From Ruficoccus sp. ZRK36 (GTDB taxonomy: Bacteria; Verrucomicrobiota; Verrucomicrobiia; Opitutales; Cerasicoccaceae), in contig NZ_CP080649.1 of the NCBI RefSeq assembly GCF_019603315.1, forward strand, positions 62,001-126,000: a DNA stretch of 64,000 nucleotides, read 5' to 3'. The position numbers and the translations under genes are program-made. Numbering within the stretch: the stretch's first letter is position 1; each line of letters starts with the position of its first letter. The notes below the pieces were generated by a model. That model saw nothing but the letters and a program-made list of their open reading frames with translations. It did no database searches and was not told where the DNA came from. Below, piece after piece: positions 29,439 through 38,649 of the stretch.

Positions 29439-30896
29439 ATGCTGTTCACGAACCATTTCTTCCGTAGCGCCCCGATTGCGGGACGTCTCCTGACCACCGC
29501 CCTGCTGGGGCTCCTGGCACTGAGTGCCGCCCATGCGGACACGTCGGCCCCAAGAGCCTCAGTCTTTAAGGACGGGGACCGCTACGCCATCGTCGGCGAC
29601 AGCATCACCCAGAGCGGGACCTACCATACCTGGGTCGCGCTGTACTACACCACGCGCTTCCCCCAGCTGGATCTGGCTCTGACGAATTGCGGCATCTCCG
29701 GCGACTCCACCGGCGGCACCCTCCGCCGCTACGGCTGGGACATCGCGCCGTTTCAGCCGACGGTCGCCACCGTCATGCTCGGCATGAACGACATTGGCCG
29801 CGACAAGTACGGTCAGCCGAATCCCCCGCAGGACGTCCTCGACTACCAAATGCGCAAGATCGAGGCCTACAAGGAGAACATGACAAAGCTCGTCAAACAG
29901 CTGCAGGATGACGGCGCCCGTGTGGTCCTCGTCACCCCCAGCCCCTACGACGACACGGCCGATCTCCCCAGCGAGTCCTACGTCGGCGCAAATGCCGCCC
30001 TCGGCGAGTGCGCGGACTTCCTCACCCAGATGGCTGCCGACAGCAACGGCGAGATCGAGCTGATCGACCTGCACGGCCCCCTCACAGCCCTGAACCTTGA
30101 GCAGCAAAAGACAGATCCGTCCTTTACCATCACCGGCCCGGACCGCGTCCACCCCCAGAGCCCCGGTCATCTTGCCATGGCCTACTTTTTCCTGAAAGCC
30201 CAGGGTGCTCCCGCCGAAGTCTCCGCCGTGGGAATCGACGCCTCCAAGCAGTCCGTTACCGTTGCCCGTAACGCCAAGGTCAGCGACGTGACCTACGATG
30301 CAGCTAAGGCGACGCTGAGCTTCACGAGTTTGGAGGGGGCCATCCCCTTTAGCGTGAGTGAGTACTCTTCACCAGCTCTTGAGTACATCGACTTTAACGA
30401 AGACCTGAACCGCGAAATGCTCACCGTCGCCAATCTGCCGGCTGGAAGCTACACGATCAGCATCGACGGTCAGCCCGTCGGCGAAGCTTGCAGCTGGAGC
30501 GCCGAGGAACTGGCCAGCGGGATCAATCTGTCCACCCTCGACGACACGCCCCAGGCACGTCAGGCCGCCAAGGTTCGCGACATCGTCGTCGGCTGGTGGT
30601 CGCTGATGCTCAGAGGCGACCGCACCATCGCCAACGTCGAGCACTGGCACCTGCGCGACATACCCCACCCGATCGCCTTCGAAGACGTCCAGGCAGGTCT
30701 GGAGGAAAAACTCGCCCGACTTGAGGCCAGTGACAAGCGTCTGGACAAGCTCAACGCCAAGTACATCAAGCGCTACCTGGAGATGAAGCCCAAGCAGGAG
30801 GAGATCGAAAAAGAGCTGCCCCAGATGATCGAGCAGGCGCGCGCGGCTGCCCAGCCCGTCCCCCACACCTACGTCATTTCGCCCGCTCAATCCTAG
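29439..30896 (+). CDS. Secreted SGNH/GDSL esterase
   Basis: 485 residues. A signal peptide (about 1-33, ending SAAHA|D) predicts export; the internal ATG at 29439 is preferred because it starts this signal. Block I is AIVGDSITQSG with nucleophile S55, block III MLGMNDIG, and block V DRVHPQSPGHLAM with the catalytic His. A second region (about 250-360) is beta-rich and a helical C-terminus (about 375-470) follows. Likely removes acetyl or other acyl groups from polysaccharides. It is the first gene of the carbohydrate island and lies 41 bases before the fucosidase gene. Confidence 0.88.
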   Translation: MLFTNHFFRSAPIAGRLLTTALLGLLALSAAHADTSAPRASVFKDGDRYAIVGDSITQSGTYHTWVALYYTTRFPQLDLALTNCGISGDSTGGTLRRYGWDIAPFQPTVATVMLGMNDIGRDKYGQPNPPQDVLDYQMRKIEAYKENMTKLVKQLQDDGARVVLVTPSPYDDTADLPSESYVGANAALGECADFLTQMAADSNGEIELIDLHGPLTALNLEQQKTDPSFTITGPDRVHPQSPGHLAMAYFFLKAQGAPAEVSAVGIDASKQSVTVARNAKVSDVTYDAAKATLSFTSLEGAIPFSVSEYSSPALEYIDFNEDLNREMLTVANLPAGSYTISIDGQPVGEACSWSAEELASGINLSTLDDTPQARQAAKVRDIVVGWWSLMLRGDRTIANVEHWHLRDIPHPIAFEDVQAGLEEKLARLEASDKRLDKLNAKYIKRYLEMKPKQEEIEKELPQMIEQARAAAQPVPHTYVISPAQS

Positions 30897-30937
30897 CGTT
30901 AAGCCCTTTCCTTAAAAACAACCGCGTTATTACCCAT

Positions 30938-32341
30938 ATGCCCACCACCGCCCTCGCTCCCTACGGTCCGCTCCCCAGTGCTCCTCAGCTAAGCTGGCAG
31001 CGCCTCGGCATGAACCTGTTTGTGCACTTCGGCATGAACACCTTTACCGGCCGCGAATGGGGCGAGGGTGAAGACGACCCGAAGAACTTCAACCCCACCG
31101 CCGTGGACTGCAAACAGTGGGCCCGCACAGCCCGCGAGGCGGGGTTCCAGATCGGAATCCTGACCGCCAAGCATCACGACGGCTTCTGCCTGTGGCCCAC
31201 CTCCACCACGGACTACTCCGTCAAATCCTCCCCGTGGCGCGACGGGCAGGGCGATCTCGTGCGCGAGTTTGTGGATGCCTTTCGGGCCGAAGGCCTCAAG
31301 GTCGGCCTCTACCTCTCACCGTGGGACCGCCATGAGCCCTGCTACGGCGACTCCCCGCGCTATAACGACCTTTACTGCACGCAACTCACCGAGCTGCTCA
31401 CCCAGTACGGAGAGCTGCACGAGGTGTGGTTCGACGGGGCCTGCGTCATCGGCCCCAACGGGCAAAAACAGGAGTACGACTGGCAACGCTATTTCTCGAT
31501 CGTCAAAGAGCTCCAGCCGCAGGCTGTGACCTTCGGCGACGGCGGCACGGACGTGCGCTGGGTGGGTAACGAACGCGGCTACGCCGGTGAGACCTGCTGG
31601 GCGTGCGTCGACCCCAAGCGCGTAAAATTCCCCGGTGACTCGGGCATCGACACTGGCGTTGATGCCGCCGCCAAAGGCGAGTTCAAGCGCCTGCTGCAGG
31701 AGGGCGACGACCCTGCCCAGACCCCGGACGGAGTCTGGCGCGCCGCCGAGTGCGATGTCTCCATCCGCCCCGGCTGGTTTTACCACGCCGCCGAGGACGA
31801 CCAGGTCCGCTCGGTCGAGAACCTCGTCGAGCTGTACTTCAAAAGCGCAGGCCGCAACAGCCTGCTGCTGCTTAACATCCCCCCCACCCCCACCGGACTT
31901 TTCCACGAGAACGACATCGCCGCCGTACTCGGACTGCGTAAGGAGCTGGACCGCATCTTCGCGCAAAACGTCGCCACCGGGAGCACGGTAAAAGCCTCGG
32001 CTGAACTGCCCGAGTATCCGGCGAAAAACCTCCTCGACGGCGATCTGGACACCTTCTGGGCTGCGCCGGACAGTGCGCCCGCCACGCTGGAGATCGAGCT
32101 CGCCCAGCCGCAGAGCATCACCGTCGCCGACCTGCGCGAGCCCGTACAGCACGGGCAGCGTATCGCTGCCTGGCGCCTCGAAGCTCTCAACGAGTCGGGC
32201 CAATGGATCACGCTCAGTACCGGCACAACGATCGGCCATCGCCGGCTGCTAAAGTTCGAGCCGGTCACCACAACAAACATCCGTCTGCACCTCGACAAGT
32301 CCTACGCGCCTGCCGCCCTCACCTCCATCGGACTGTATTAA
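30938..32341 (+). CDS. GH29 alpha-L-fucosidase with C-terminal F5/8-type domain
   Basis: 467 residues. The catalytic barrel (1-345) has FVHFGMNTF, TAKHHDGFCLWPT and the nucleophile D166 in EVWFDGACV, which are GH29 hallmarks. Residues about 355-467 form an F5/8-type C (discoidin) domain, seen in AKNLLDGDLDTFWAA and NIRLHLDKS. No signal peptide is visible, so unlike the neighbouring esterase it is probably cytoplasmic and acts on imported oligosaccharides. The acid/base residue cannot be assigned by eye. Followed by a terminator. Confidence 0.9.
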   Translation: MPTTALAPYGPLPSAPQLSWQRLGMNLFVHFGMNTFTGREWGEGEDDPKNFNPTAVDCKQWARTAREAGFQIGILTAKHHDGFCLWPTSTTDYSVKSSPWRDGQGDLVREFVDAFRAEGLKVGLYLSPWDRHEPCYGDSPRYNDLYCTQLTELLTQYGELHEVWFDGACVIGPNGQKQEYDWQRYFSIVKELQPQAVTFGDGGTDVRWVGNERGYAGETCWACVDPKRVKFPGDSGIDTGVDAAAKGEFKRLLQEGDDPAQTPDGVWRAAECDVSIRPGWFYHAAEDDQVRSVENLVELYFKSAGRNSLLLLNIPPTPTGLFHENDIAAVLGLRKELDRIFAQNVATGSTVKASAELPEYPAKNLLDGDLDTFWAAPDSAPATLEIELAQPQSITVADLREPVQHGQRIAAWRLEALNESGQWITLSTGTTIGHRRLLKFEPVTTTNIRLHLDKSYAPAALTSIGLY

Positions 32342-32382
32342 GGATCTGCTACGGACACGAGCGATCATATAAGTTTCAGCAG

Positions 32383-32415
32383 AGCACAGGTCATAGCGGC
32401 CTGTGCTTTTTATTT
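32383..32415 (+). terminator. Intrinsic terminator after the fucosidase gene
   Basis: Perfect 8-base arms AGCACAGG and CCTGTGCT with a 9-base loop, followed by a T-rich run. It lies 41 bases past the fucosidase stop and separates it from the next operon. Confidence 0.85.
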
Positions 32416-32433
32416 TCAGCACGGCCCTATTTT

Positions 32434-32445
32434 ATTGTATACAAT
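32434..32445. promoter_or_regulatory. Palindromic operator, probably for the GntR regulator
   Basis: ATTGTATACAAT is a perfect 12-base palindrome in an AT-rich stretch, 31 bases before the ATG of the SGNH-GntR-SBF operon. Regulators of the FCD branch of GntR commonly bind palindromes with a GTATAC core. The regulator gene is second in this operon, so autoregulation is the simplest reading. Confidence 0.55.
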
Positions 32446-32476
32446 ATACATAAAACCTCTAATCTATCTCTATATC

Positions 32477-33187
32477 ATGAGCACACCTCTATCTTTACGA
32501 CTGGAACAGCTGGCGGGAGCCGGGCGCGTACGCATACTGGCCTTCGGCTCCTCCAATACCGAACGATTCCTCCCGGGCATTCACTGGCTGGACTGCGTAC
32601 AGTTCGGCTTCGGCGCGAAATTCGGCCCCGTCGGACACTTTATCAATACCGGCATAGGCGGAAACACCTCGGCGGACCTGCTGGAGCGCTTCGAGACCGA
32701 CGCGGCGGTTTTCCGGCCGCATGTGACCTTTCTCACGGTCGCCGGTAACGACTGCAACGCCGACAAGAATGTCAGCGCCGAAGATTTCGAAGCGAACCTG
32801 CGCGAGCTTCACCGGCGCTTTGAGAAGCTGGGCACACACGTGATTTTCCAGACCTACTACGCGCCGGACTCGGACGGCACAGAGTATTTCCAGAACTTCT
32901 ACCGGTACAGCGACATCGTGCGGGCGGTTGCCGCAGATACCGGCTCCTCGCTCATCGACAACCTCGCCCGCTGGATGCCCCTGCGTGAAAAATACCCCGA
33001 CCTGTACGCTCCGCTGATGCGGGACGGCATGCACCTGAATGAGCGCGGCAACAAGGTTTACGGGTTCGACATCGCCCACAGCCTCGGCTGCCCCGTCGTG
33101 ACCGAGAACAACGAAGCCTACTGGGCCGAGCCGGTGCGCCTGCATGCGCTGATGGACGAGCTGGCGAGCGTTCAAACAGATCGTTAA
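32477..33187 (+). CDS. Cytoplasmic SGNH hydrolase
   Basis: 236 residues, without a signal peptide. Block I is ILAFGSSNTERF, where a serine replaces the usual aspartate and S26 is the likely nucleophile. Block III is TVAGNDCN with the oxyanion Asn. Block V is DGMHLNERGNK with the catalytic Asp and His. The substrate is probably an acylated sugar taken up by the cell. It is first in an operon with a GntR regulator and a transporter. The next gene begins 45 bases after its stop. Confidence 0.85.
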   Translation: MSTPLSLRLEQLAGAGRVRILAFGSSNTERFLPGIHWLDCVQFGFGAKFGPVGHFINTGIGGNTSADLLERFETDAAVFRPHVTFLTVAGNDCNADKNVSAEDFEANLRELHRRFEKLGTHVIFQTYYAPDSDGTEYFQNFYRYSDIVRAVAADTGSSLIDNLARWMPLREKYPDLYAPLMRDGMHLNERGNKVYGFDIAHSLGCPVVTENNEAYWAEPVRLHALMDELASVQTDR

Positions 33188-33232
33188 CAACACAGTTGCC
33201 TGAACCCGCTACGACGCCCAAACTTGCCCGCC

Positions 33233-33895
33233 ATGAAGCCTGCATACCGTTCCCTGCCCGAGCATGTTTACCAGCATCTGCTGGAGGAGATCGTGCGTGG
33301 CGTGAGACCGGCAGGCTCCAAGCTGACGGAGGAGAGCATCTGCGCGGAGATGGGCGTCAGCCGTACACCGGCCCGCGAAGCTCTGCTCCGGCTGCACCGC
33401 GACGGCGTCGTCGAGCGCTTGCCGAGACGGGGCTGCTTCATAAAGGGTTTCGAACCGGCGGAGCTGGCCGAGCTGTTCGAGTGCCGCGGCTGGATTGAGT
33501 GCCTGGCCCTTGAGCAGGCGTTTGACCATTTACCGGACAAGGAGCTGGCAAAGCTGGAAAAGACACTCTCCGGCTCGCTGACCGAGGAGGGCTCCCTCAA
33601 GGCTGACGATGAGCTGCACCTGCTCATCGCCAAGTCCTGCCCCAACGCCGAGCTGACCCGCATCACCCGGCAGCTTCTCACCCGCAGCTACCCGGTACGG
33701 TTTTGGCGCACCTACACGCAGGCTCCGCTCAAGCGCGTCTCCGGGGAGCGGCTAAAGATCGTCCAGGCCATGCGTCAGGGCGACAAGCCAACCGCGCTTC
33801 GCCTGCTGCGCGAGCACATCGAGCAGGGGCGCGAGCTACTCCTCCAGATGGCCGAGAAGCAGGCAAGCGAGGCCAGGGACCATGCACCTGCATGA
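33233..33895 (+). CDS. GntR-family regulator, FCD subfamily
   Basis: 220 residues from the ATG at 33233 (a TTG at 33224 is the alternative). The N-terminal winged helix is about 5-70, with VYQHLLEEIVRGVRPAGSKLTEESICAEMGVSRTPAREAL split across the wing and recognition helix. The helical ligand domain follows (AELAELFECRGWIECLALEQAF onward) and is shorter than usual. Its TGA overlaps the ATG of the transporter gene. It probably responds to a sugar acid or related metabolite and represses its own operon through the palindrome at 32434. Confidence 0.9.
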   Translation: MKPAYRSLPEHVYQHLLEEIVRGVRPAGSKLTEESICAEMGVSRTPAREALLRLHRDGVVERLPRRGCFIKGFEPAELAELFECRGWIECLALEQAFDHLPDKELAKLEKTLSGSLTEEGSLKADDELHLLIAKSCPNAELTRITRQLLTRSYPVRFWRTYTQAPLKRVSGERLKIVQAMRQGDKPTALRLLREHIEQGRELLLQMAEKQASEARDHAPA

Positions 33896-34866
33896 GCGTT
33901 AAGAAGGCGTTTCTCCCGGCGGGGCTGTTGCTGGCTATCATCGTCGCCCTGTTGCTTCCGGGACCCGGTATAGCCATGCAGCGGGCACACATGATCGCTG
34001 CGTTTGTGATCGTCATCTTTCTGGTCAACGGCTGGGAGTTCAAAATCTCGGACACGCGCCTGAACCGCAGCTTCCTGCTCAGCTTCGGAGCCGTCAGTAT
34101 AATCTCGCTCCTGCTGGGCCCCTGGATCGGCCTCGGTATCTCGCGACTTTTTGGAACAGAGCCGGGCTTGGCCATGGGGCTCATCATCATGTCTGCCGTC
34201 CCCGTGACGCTGTCCTCGGCGATCGTGATGAGCGAGATCAGCGGCGGTAACCGCGCCTGGGCCTTGCTGATGACCATCGGGCTGAACCTGCTGGGCATCT
34301 TCACCGTGCCCTACATGCTGGAGTTTACGCTGCAGGCCAGCGGCGATATAAATTTCTCCCCCACTGCCCTGCTGACCAAGCTGGTCGGCCTCGTGCTGCT
34401 GCCGTTCCTCGCTGGATTCGGGCTACGGCGGCTGATAGGTAGCCGCGTAGGGCGCATCCCCATGCTGGGTTATCTTCCATCAACCTGCGTGATTCTGACG
34501 GTCTATGCGGCCTTCGCCGTCTCGCGCGACATGTTGGGCGGCATCCCAGCCGCCAGTTATCCGTTGATAGGAGGTGCCGCACTCAGCATTCATCTGGCGC
34601 TGATGGCGGTGGCGCTGGGGGCTGCCTGGCTGCTAAAGCTGGCCCGGGCTGAACGCCACACCGTACTCTTTGTCACCTCCCAGAAGACCCTGCCCGTGGC
34701 GGTGAGTGTGATCGCCCTGATCGCCGCCGACAGTGCCGTGGCCATGGTCCCCTGCCTGCTGTTTCACTTTATCCAGCTGTTCTTCGACTCCTTCGTCGCC
34801 TCGCATCTGGCGCCGGCATCTGCTTCCCCGAAAGACGCAAAAGCGAGCTGCAACTGCGGCCAGTAG
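33892..34866 (+). CDS. SBF-like (bile acid:sodium symporter superfamily) transporter
   Basis: 324 residues starting at the ATG that overlaps the GntR stop; the frame is open further upstream but that part is not homologous. About ten transmembrane helices are visible, without a separate signal peptide. The segment VPVTLSSAIVMSEISGGNRAWAL matches the conserved crossover of SBF-like proteins (PF13593). The end is short, polar and cysteine-containing (ASCNCGQ). It probably imports an organic anion related to the GntR regulator's ligand. The substrate is not known. Confidence 0.85.
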   Translation: MSVKKAFLPAGLLLAIIVALLLPGPGIAMQRAHMIAAFVIVIFLVNGWEFKISDTRLNRSFLLSFGAVSIISLLLGPWIGLGISRLFGTEPGLAMGLIIMSAVPVTLSSAIVMSEISGGNRAWALLMTIGLNLLGIFTVPYMLEFTLQASGDINFSPTALLTKLVGLVLLPFLAGFGLRRLIGSRVGRIPMLGYLPSTCVILTVYAAFAVSRDMLGGIPAASYPLIGGAALSIHLALMAVALGAAWLLKLARAERHTVLFVTSQKTLPVAVSVIALIAADSAVAMVPCLLFHFIQLFFDSFVASHLAPASASPKDAKASCNCGQ

Positions 34867-34899
34867 CTGAGACGCACCGAGGCTAAAAACTCCCCCCGC

Positions 34900-35616
34900 T
34901 CAGGCGAAGTCGAAAAGCAGTGCTTCGGCGGGCGCGTCAGCCGTCATCGTAAACAGGCCCGCATCCTCGGAGCTGACGCCATCGCCGACGGCCAGGGGCG
35001 TGCCATTGACGCGGATCGATCCGGCAGCCACTTGCAGCCACAGTCCGTGACCGGCCGGGAGCTGATGAGACGCGCTTTGACCCTCACCCAGACGCAGACG
35101 ATAGATATCCACATCCTGGTGAATCGTTGCGGAGCCCTCATGTCCGTCCGGAGAGATGATCAAAACCTTCGGCGACTCAGTGTGCTCGGGGCTCGGGTGC
35201 CACTCCGTGTAGGAGGGAGACAGGCCGCGCTCGCGAGGATGAATCCAGACCTGCAAAAAGTGAGTCGGCTCGTCCGAGCTGGGGTTAAACTCGCTGTGCC
35301 GCACACCACTTCCGGCGCTCATGAGCTGGACTTGACCGGGGCTGAGGGTCCTGCCGTTACCGAGGCTGTCCTCATGCTGCAGCTGTCCCTCCAGCATGTA
35401 GCTGAAGATCTCCATATCGCGGTGCGGGTGCAGCCCGAAGCCCCTGCCCGCAGCGACACGGTCATCGTTGATCACGCGCAGGGTACGGAAGCCCATCTGC
35501 GCGGGATCATGGTAGTCGGCAAAAGAAAAGGTATGCCGCGAATCAAGCCAACCGTGATCAGCGTGACCACGTTCTCCTGCCAGGCGAATGCTCAATGCCG
35601 GTGTGCTGGTCTTCAT
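34900..35616 (-). CDS. Pirin-family cupin protein (YhhW type)
   Basis: 238 residues from the internal ATG giving MKTSTPALSIRLAGERG; the longer frame has no homologous start. The bicupin metal site is seen in GFGLHPHRDMEIFSYMLEGQLQHEDS and SGVRHSEFNPSS (His, His, His, Glu). YhhW-like members oxidise quercetin in vitro. It is the last gene downstream of GH1 on the minus strand. The 94-base gap suggests it may be separately transcribed. It is convergent with the SBF transporter. Confidence 0.92.
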   Translation of the reverse strand: MKTSTPALSIRLAGERGHADHGWLDSRHTFSFADYHDPAQMGFRTLRVINDDRVAAGRGFGLHPHRDMEIFSYMLEGQLQHEDSLGNGRTLSPGQVQLMSAGSGVRHSEFNPSSDEPTHFLQVWIHPRERGLSPSYTEWHPSPEHTESPKVLIISPDGHEGSATIHQDVDIYRLRLGEGQSASHQLPAGHGLWLQVAAGSIRVNGTPLAVGDGVSSEDAGLFTMTADAPAEALLFDFA

Positions 35617-35710
35617 CCAGCACCCTAGCACATCCCGCCTGTTTATCAAGCGGGTGGCACAGGGCATAAGCAGCCACTCCCGCTGTCTTCACGGCGTGTA
35701 CAATGCCCGT

Positions 35711-37081
35711 TTAGTACAGACTGTTGCGGGCAAGCACCTCGGCGTACCAGCGGGCGCTGAGCTTGGGGGTGCGCTTCAGGGTCTCGTAGTCGGTATGGAC
35801 GACACCAAAGCGGATCGAGTAACCCTCGCCCCACTCGAAGTTATCCATAAACGACCACAGGAAGTAGCCCTTGACGTTCACGCCGTCAGCCATGGCCCGG
35901 TGCAGTTCCTTCAGGTAGCTGCGCACCAGATCGCGACGGTGCAGGTCCAGACACTCGCCGTTGACAAGCGGCTCCTGGTGGTAGCCGCAGCCGTTCTCGG
36001 CGATGTAGATCTCGTCCTGGCCATAGATATCACGCACATGGCGCGGCCCCCAGTAGAGCGACTCGGGGGTGATCTTCAGCCATTCCACGGAAGCCTGCGG
36101 GAAGTCCGGCGGCATGGGCAGGCGCTCGGCCTTGCCATCCTGACCGGCGCGCACGTAGTAGCCCCAGTAGATATTCAGACCCAGAAAATCCGCGGGCGTC
36201 GTGATCAGGTCGAAGTCGCCGTCCTCCACCTCCGGCACAGCGTCTTCACCAAAGGCCTTGCGGTACACCTCGCCATAAGCCCCGGTATAGAGCGGATCGA
36301 GCACGCGTACGCTATCCTCGATAAAGCAGGATCGCGCCGCCTCGATGTCCGCCTCTGAGTCACTGAGCGGGATGGGCACCCACGGGTTATCCACCAGGCC
36401 AACCACGCTGCCAGGCTGCCCAAACTCGCGGACAGCGCGCACAGCGTGGCCGTGGCAGAGCAGCGCATGGTGGTAGGTCTGGTTGACGGTCGGCGTGTCG
36501 AGCTTCAGGCCGGGTGCATTCCGGCCGATGCCGTAGCTATTACGGGTAAAGGCTATGATCTCGTTGAGGGAAAACCAGTGCTTCACGCGCGGGCCAAACT
36601 CCTTCACCACCGTCTGTGCGTAGCGGGCAAAAGCCTCCACGGTCTTGCGCGAACGCCAGCCCCCGAAACGCTCCTCCAGCGACTGCGGCAGGTCCCAGTG
36701 AAAGATCGTCACCCACGGGGTGATGCCGTTGGCCTCCAGGGCGTCGAAAAGCCGATGGTAGAAGTCGATCCCCTTCTGGTTGAGCTCACCATCACCCTCC
36801 GGGTAAATGCGTGGCCAGGCCAGCGAGAGACGGTAGTGCTTCACCCCAAGCTCGCGCATGAGCTTAAAGTCTTCCTCGAAGCGGTGGTAGTGGTCGCAGG
36901 CTACGAGCAGGTTATCGCCGTTGCGGATCTTCCCGGGCTGCGTGGCATAGTGATCCCAGACGGACGGGCCTTTGCCGTCTTCCTCACCGGCACCTTCGAT
37001 CTGCGGAGCGGCGGTAGCCACGCCCCAGATGAAATCATCAGGAAAAGTATAACGATCGTGAAAAGACATAGGGTCGGACAT
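35711..37081 (-). CDS. GH1 beta-glucosidase/glycosidase
   Basis: 456 residues, no signal peptide. The N-terminal signature FIWGVATAAPQIEGA is clear. The acid/base residue is E174 in SLNEIIAF (the usual proline after NE is replaced by isoleucine) and the nucleophile is E362 in IYIAENGCGY. SLLWSFMDNFEWGEGY-like text near the end (seen as YFLWSFMDNFEWGEG) confirms GH1. It acts on intracellular beta-linked di- or oligosaccharides. It lies 42 bases after the FAD oxidoreductase gene, so the two are one unit. Confidence 0.94.
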   Translation of the reverse strand: MSDPMSFHDRYTFPDDFIWGVATAAPQIEGAGEEDGKGPSVWDHYATQPGKIRNGDNLLVACDHYHRFEEDFKLMRELGVKHYRLSLAWPRIYPEGDGELNQKGIDFYHRLFDALEANGITPWVTIFHWDLPQSLEERFGGWRSRKTVEAFARYAQTVVKEFGPRVKHWFSLNEIIAFTRNSYGIGRNAPGLKLDTPTVNQTYHHALLCHGHAVRAVREFGQPGSVVGLVDNPWVPIPLSDSEADIEAARSCFIEDSVRVLDPLYTGAYGEVYRKAFGEDAVPEVEDGDFDLITTPADFLGLNIYWGYYVRAGQDGKAERLPMPPDFPQASVEWLKITPESLYWGPRHVRDIYGQDEIYIAENGCGYHQEPLVNGECLDLHRRDLVRSYLKELHRAMADGVNVKGYFLWSFMDNFEWGEGYSIRFGVVHTDYETLKRTPKLSARWYAEVLARNSLY

Positions 37082-37123
37082 AACAAGAGAGGCTCAGCGC
37101 CAACGATAACCGAGGCGCGTTTC

Positions 37124-38542
37124 TCAGGACAAGGATGTAGACGCCTCGACCAAACTCGTCGGCAGCAGTGCCCCACCCTCCAGGAGAAGCTCACGCACAC
37201 GCCCGTAGGGCACCTCACTGGCCGGAACACCCTTCTCAAGAGCGACTGCCGCCATCACACCGGCAGCCTGCCCGATGGCCATCGCAATCGGGCTGACCCG
37301 GAAGGCCGCCATCGCCTCGTGCGTGGCGCTGATGCAGCGTCCCGCGACGATGAGGTTGTCCGGGCTGTTGAGCAGCAGACAGCGCATGGGGATCTGGTAG
37401 CGCACCCGTCCGTCCAGCGCGCGGGTGTTCGTCTCGGCCTTATCCGGCGAGTGGATGTCGATCGGGTAGCCACCGAGCGCGATGGGATCCTCAAAGGCGT
37501 GCTCATCAAGCACGTCCTCTGCGGTCAAAGTGTAAAGCCCCTCGATGCGGCGAGTTTCGCGCACACCGATCTGGGAGGCACCCCCCAGGTGGATCGCCTT
37601 CTCGAAGCCCGCGCAGTGCTTTTTCAGGAATGCGAAAATCTGGAGGTTCTGACGACGGCCAATCACCTCTGCGCGGCTGAGCTGGTAGGGGTCGGTCCCG
37701 TCCAGCCCCTGAATGCGGGAAGTGTTTACGATGACCACGCCGGGCGTAGCGGTTTCAAAGAAGAGCACAAACTCGCGCGGCACATCGACCTCGCCGCGTT
37801 CCTTGGCAGCGCGCCATGTTTTCACGTAGGCCTTCAGGCTGACGCGCGGGGTGTCCCGCAAGCGGCGCAGGCCCTCCTCGGGGCCGAGGTCGAACTCGAA
37901 ATTATCCGGGTTGGCAAAGACATCCCGCCGCACGGCGTCCATGTCCACATTGCCAATCTTGAGGTTCATCGTCATGGGCTGCATGGCGTTGTCCTCAGGG
38001 CGGCCCTTGGCGAACTTTACACCGAGCGCCGCGCAGATGTCGCCATCACCCGTCGCATCGACAAATACACCTGCCTCATAGCGGGTCAGTCCAGCCTTGT
38101 TGCACAGGGTGATCGACTTCACGCGCCCGTCCTCAGAGGTTTCCGCACCGGCGAAATGGGTGTGGTAGAGCAGCTCGCCCCCAGCCTCTATAAACATCCC
38201 CTCCAGCTCGACCTTGAGGGCCTCACTGTCAAAGGGAGTCACGGTCTTGCAGTAAGTGACGCTATCCTCGATGTGGCCGGGGCTGGCCCCTGCACGTACC
38301 AAGCGCTGTACCAGCTCCTCGGCCTGCCCACCGACGACCTGGTCCCCGGCGGCATTGTGAAAGCTCATCATCGGGCCTACGCCCATCGCTGTCAGCGAAC
38401 CACCCAGAAAGCCATGCTTCTCGACCAGCAGCACGCGCTGTCCGGCACGGGCAGCGGCAATGGCTGCATGCGCCCCGGAGGGGCCGCCACCGATGACAAT
38501 CACGTCATAGCTATAGGTCGTACGAGGTTCGCCTAATTCCAT
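37124..38542 (-). CDS. FAD-dependent oxidoreductase (PF12831 type)
   Basis: 472 residues. The dinucleotide motif VIVIGGGPSGAHAAIAAARAG lies near residues 11-31, followed by the long LVEKHGFLGGSLTAMG region that marks the FAD_oxidored group. The second FAD motif is VFVDATGDGDICAALG. C-terminal elements (LIVAGRCISATHEAM) are also present. In this group the substrate is often a sugar or sugar acid; here it is unknown. Transcription is likely controlled by the LacI-type operator 42 bases upstream. No signal peptide. It leads the GH1 gene. Confidence 0.88.
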   Translation of the reverse strand: MELGEPRTTYSYDVIVIGGGPSGAHAAIAAARAGQRVLLVEKHGFLGGSLTAMGVGPMMSFHNAAGDQVVGGQAEELVQRLVRAGASPGHIEDSVTYCKTVTPFDSEALKVELEGMFIEAGGELLYHTHFAGAETSEDGRVKSITLCNKAGLTRYEAGVFVDATGDGDICAALGVKFAKGRPEDNAMQPMTMNLKIGNVDMDAVRRDVFANPDNFEFDLGPEEGLRRLRDTPRVSLKAYVKTWRAAKERGEVDVPREFVLFFETATPGVVIVNTSRIQGLDGTDPYQLSRAEVIGRRQNLQIFAFLKKHCAGFEKAIHLGGASQIGVRETRRIEGLYTLTAEDVLDEHAFEDPIALGGYPIDIHSPDKAETNTRALDGRVRYQIPMRCLLLNSPDNLIVAGRCISATHEAMAAFRVSPIAMAIGQAAGVMAAVALEKGVPASEVPYGRVRELLLEGGALLPTSLVEASTSLS

Positions 38543-38583
38543 ACGTGAACATTGCTACGACATGGGCTTATCCGCAATGGAAG

Positions 38584-38603
38584 CAAATCTGAATCGTTCA
38601 GAT
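38584..38603. promoter_or_regulatory. LacI-type operator before the FAD oxidoreductase gene
   Basis: The 18 bases CAAATCTGAATCGTTCAG are identical to 46334-46351 beside the lacI gene. The local inverted repeat is ATCTGAA, TCG, TTCAGAT (7-base arms). Its centre is about 53 bases before the ATG of the oxidoreductase gene. The TGAA-CG-TTCA character is typical of LacI-family operators. Confidence 0.75.
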
Positions 38604-38649
38604 CCTACAACGTACATTTCCCACCTTACCTGAAGGCTCAGCAACGCTC

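Noticed and set aside
33703-33891. N-terminal extension of the SBF-like transporter
   Set aside because: The extension is the out-of-frame copy of the GntR coding sequence; the ATG overlapping the GntR stop fits the family start.
36446-38536. 696-codon plus-strand open frame opposite GH1 and the FAD oxidoreductase gene
   Set aside because: It covers two genes with strong motifs on the other strand and spans their intergenic gap; its product looks like antisense translation.
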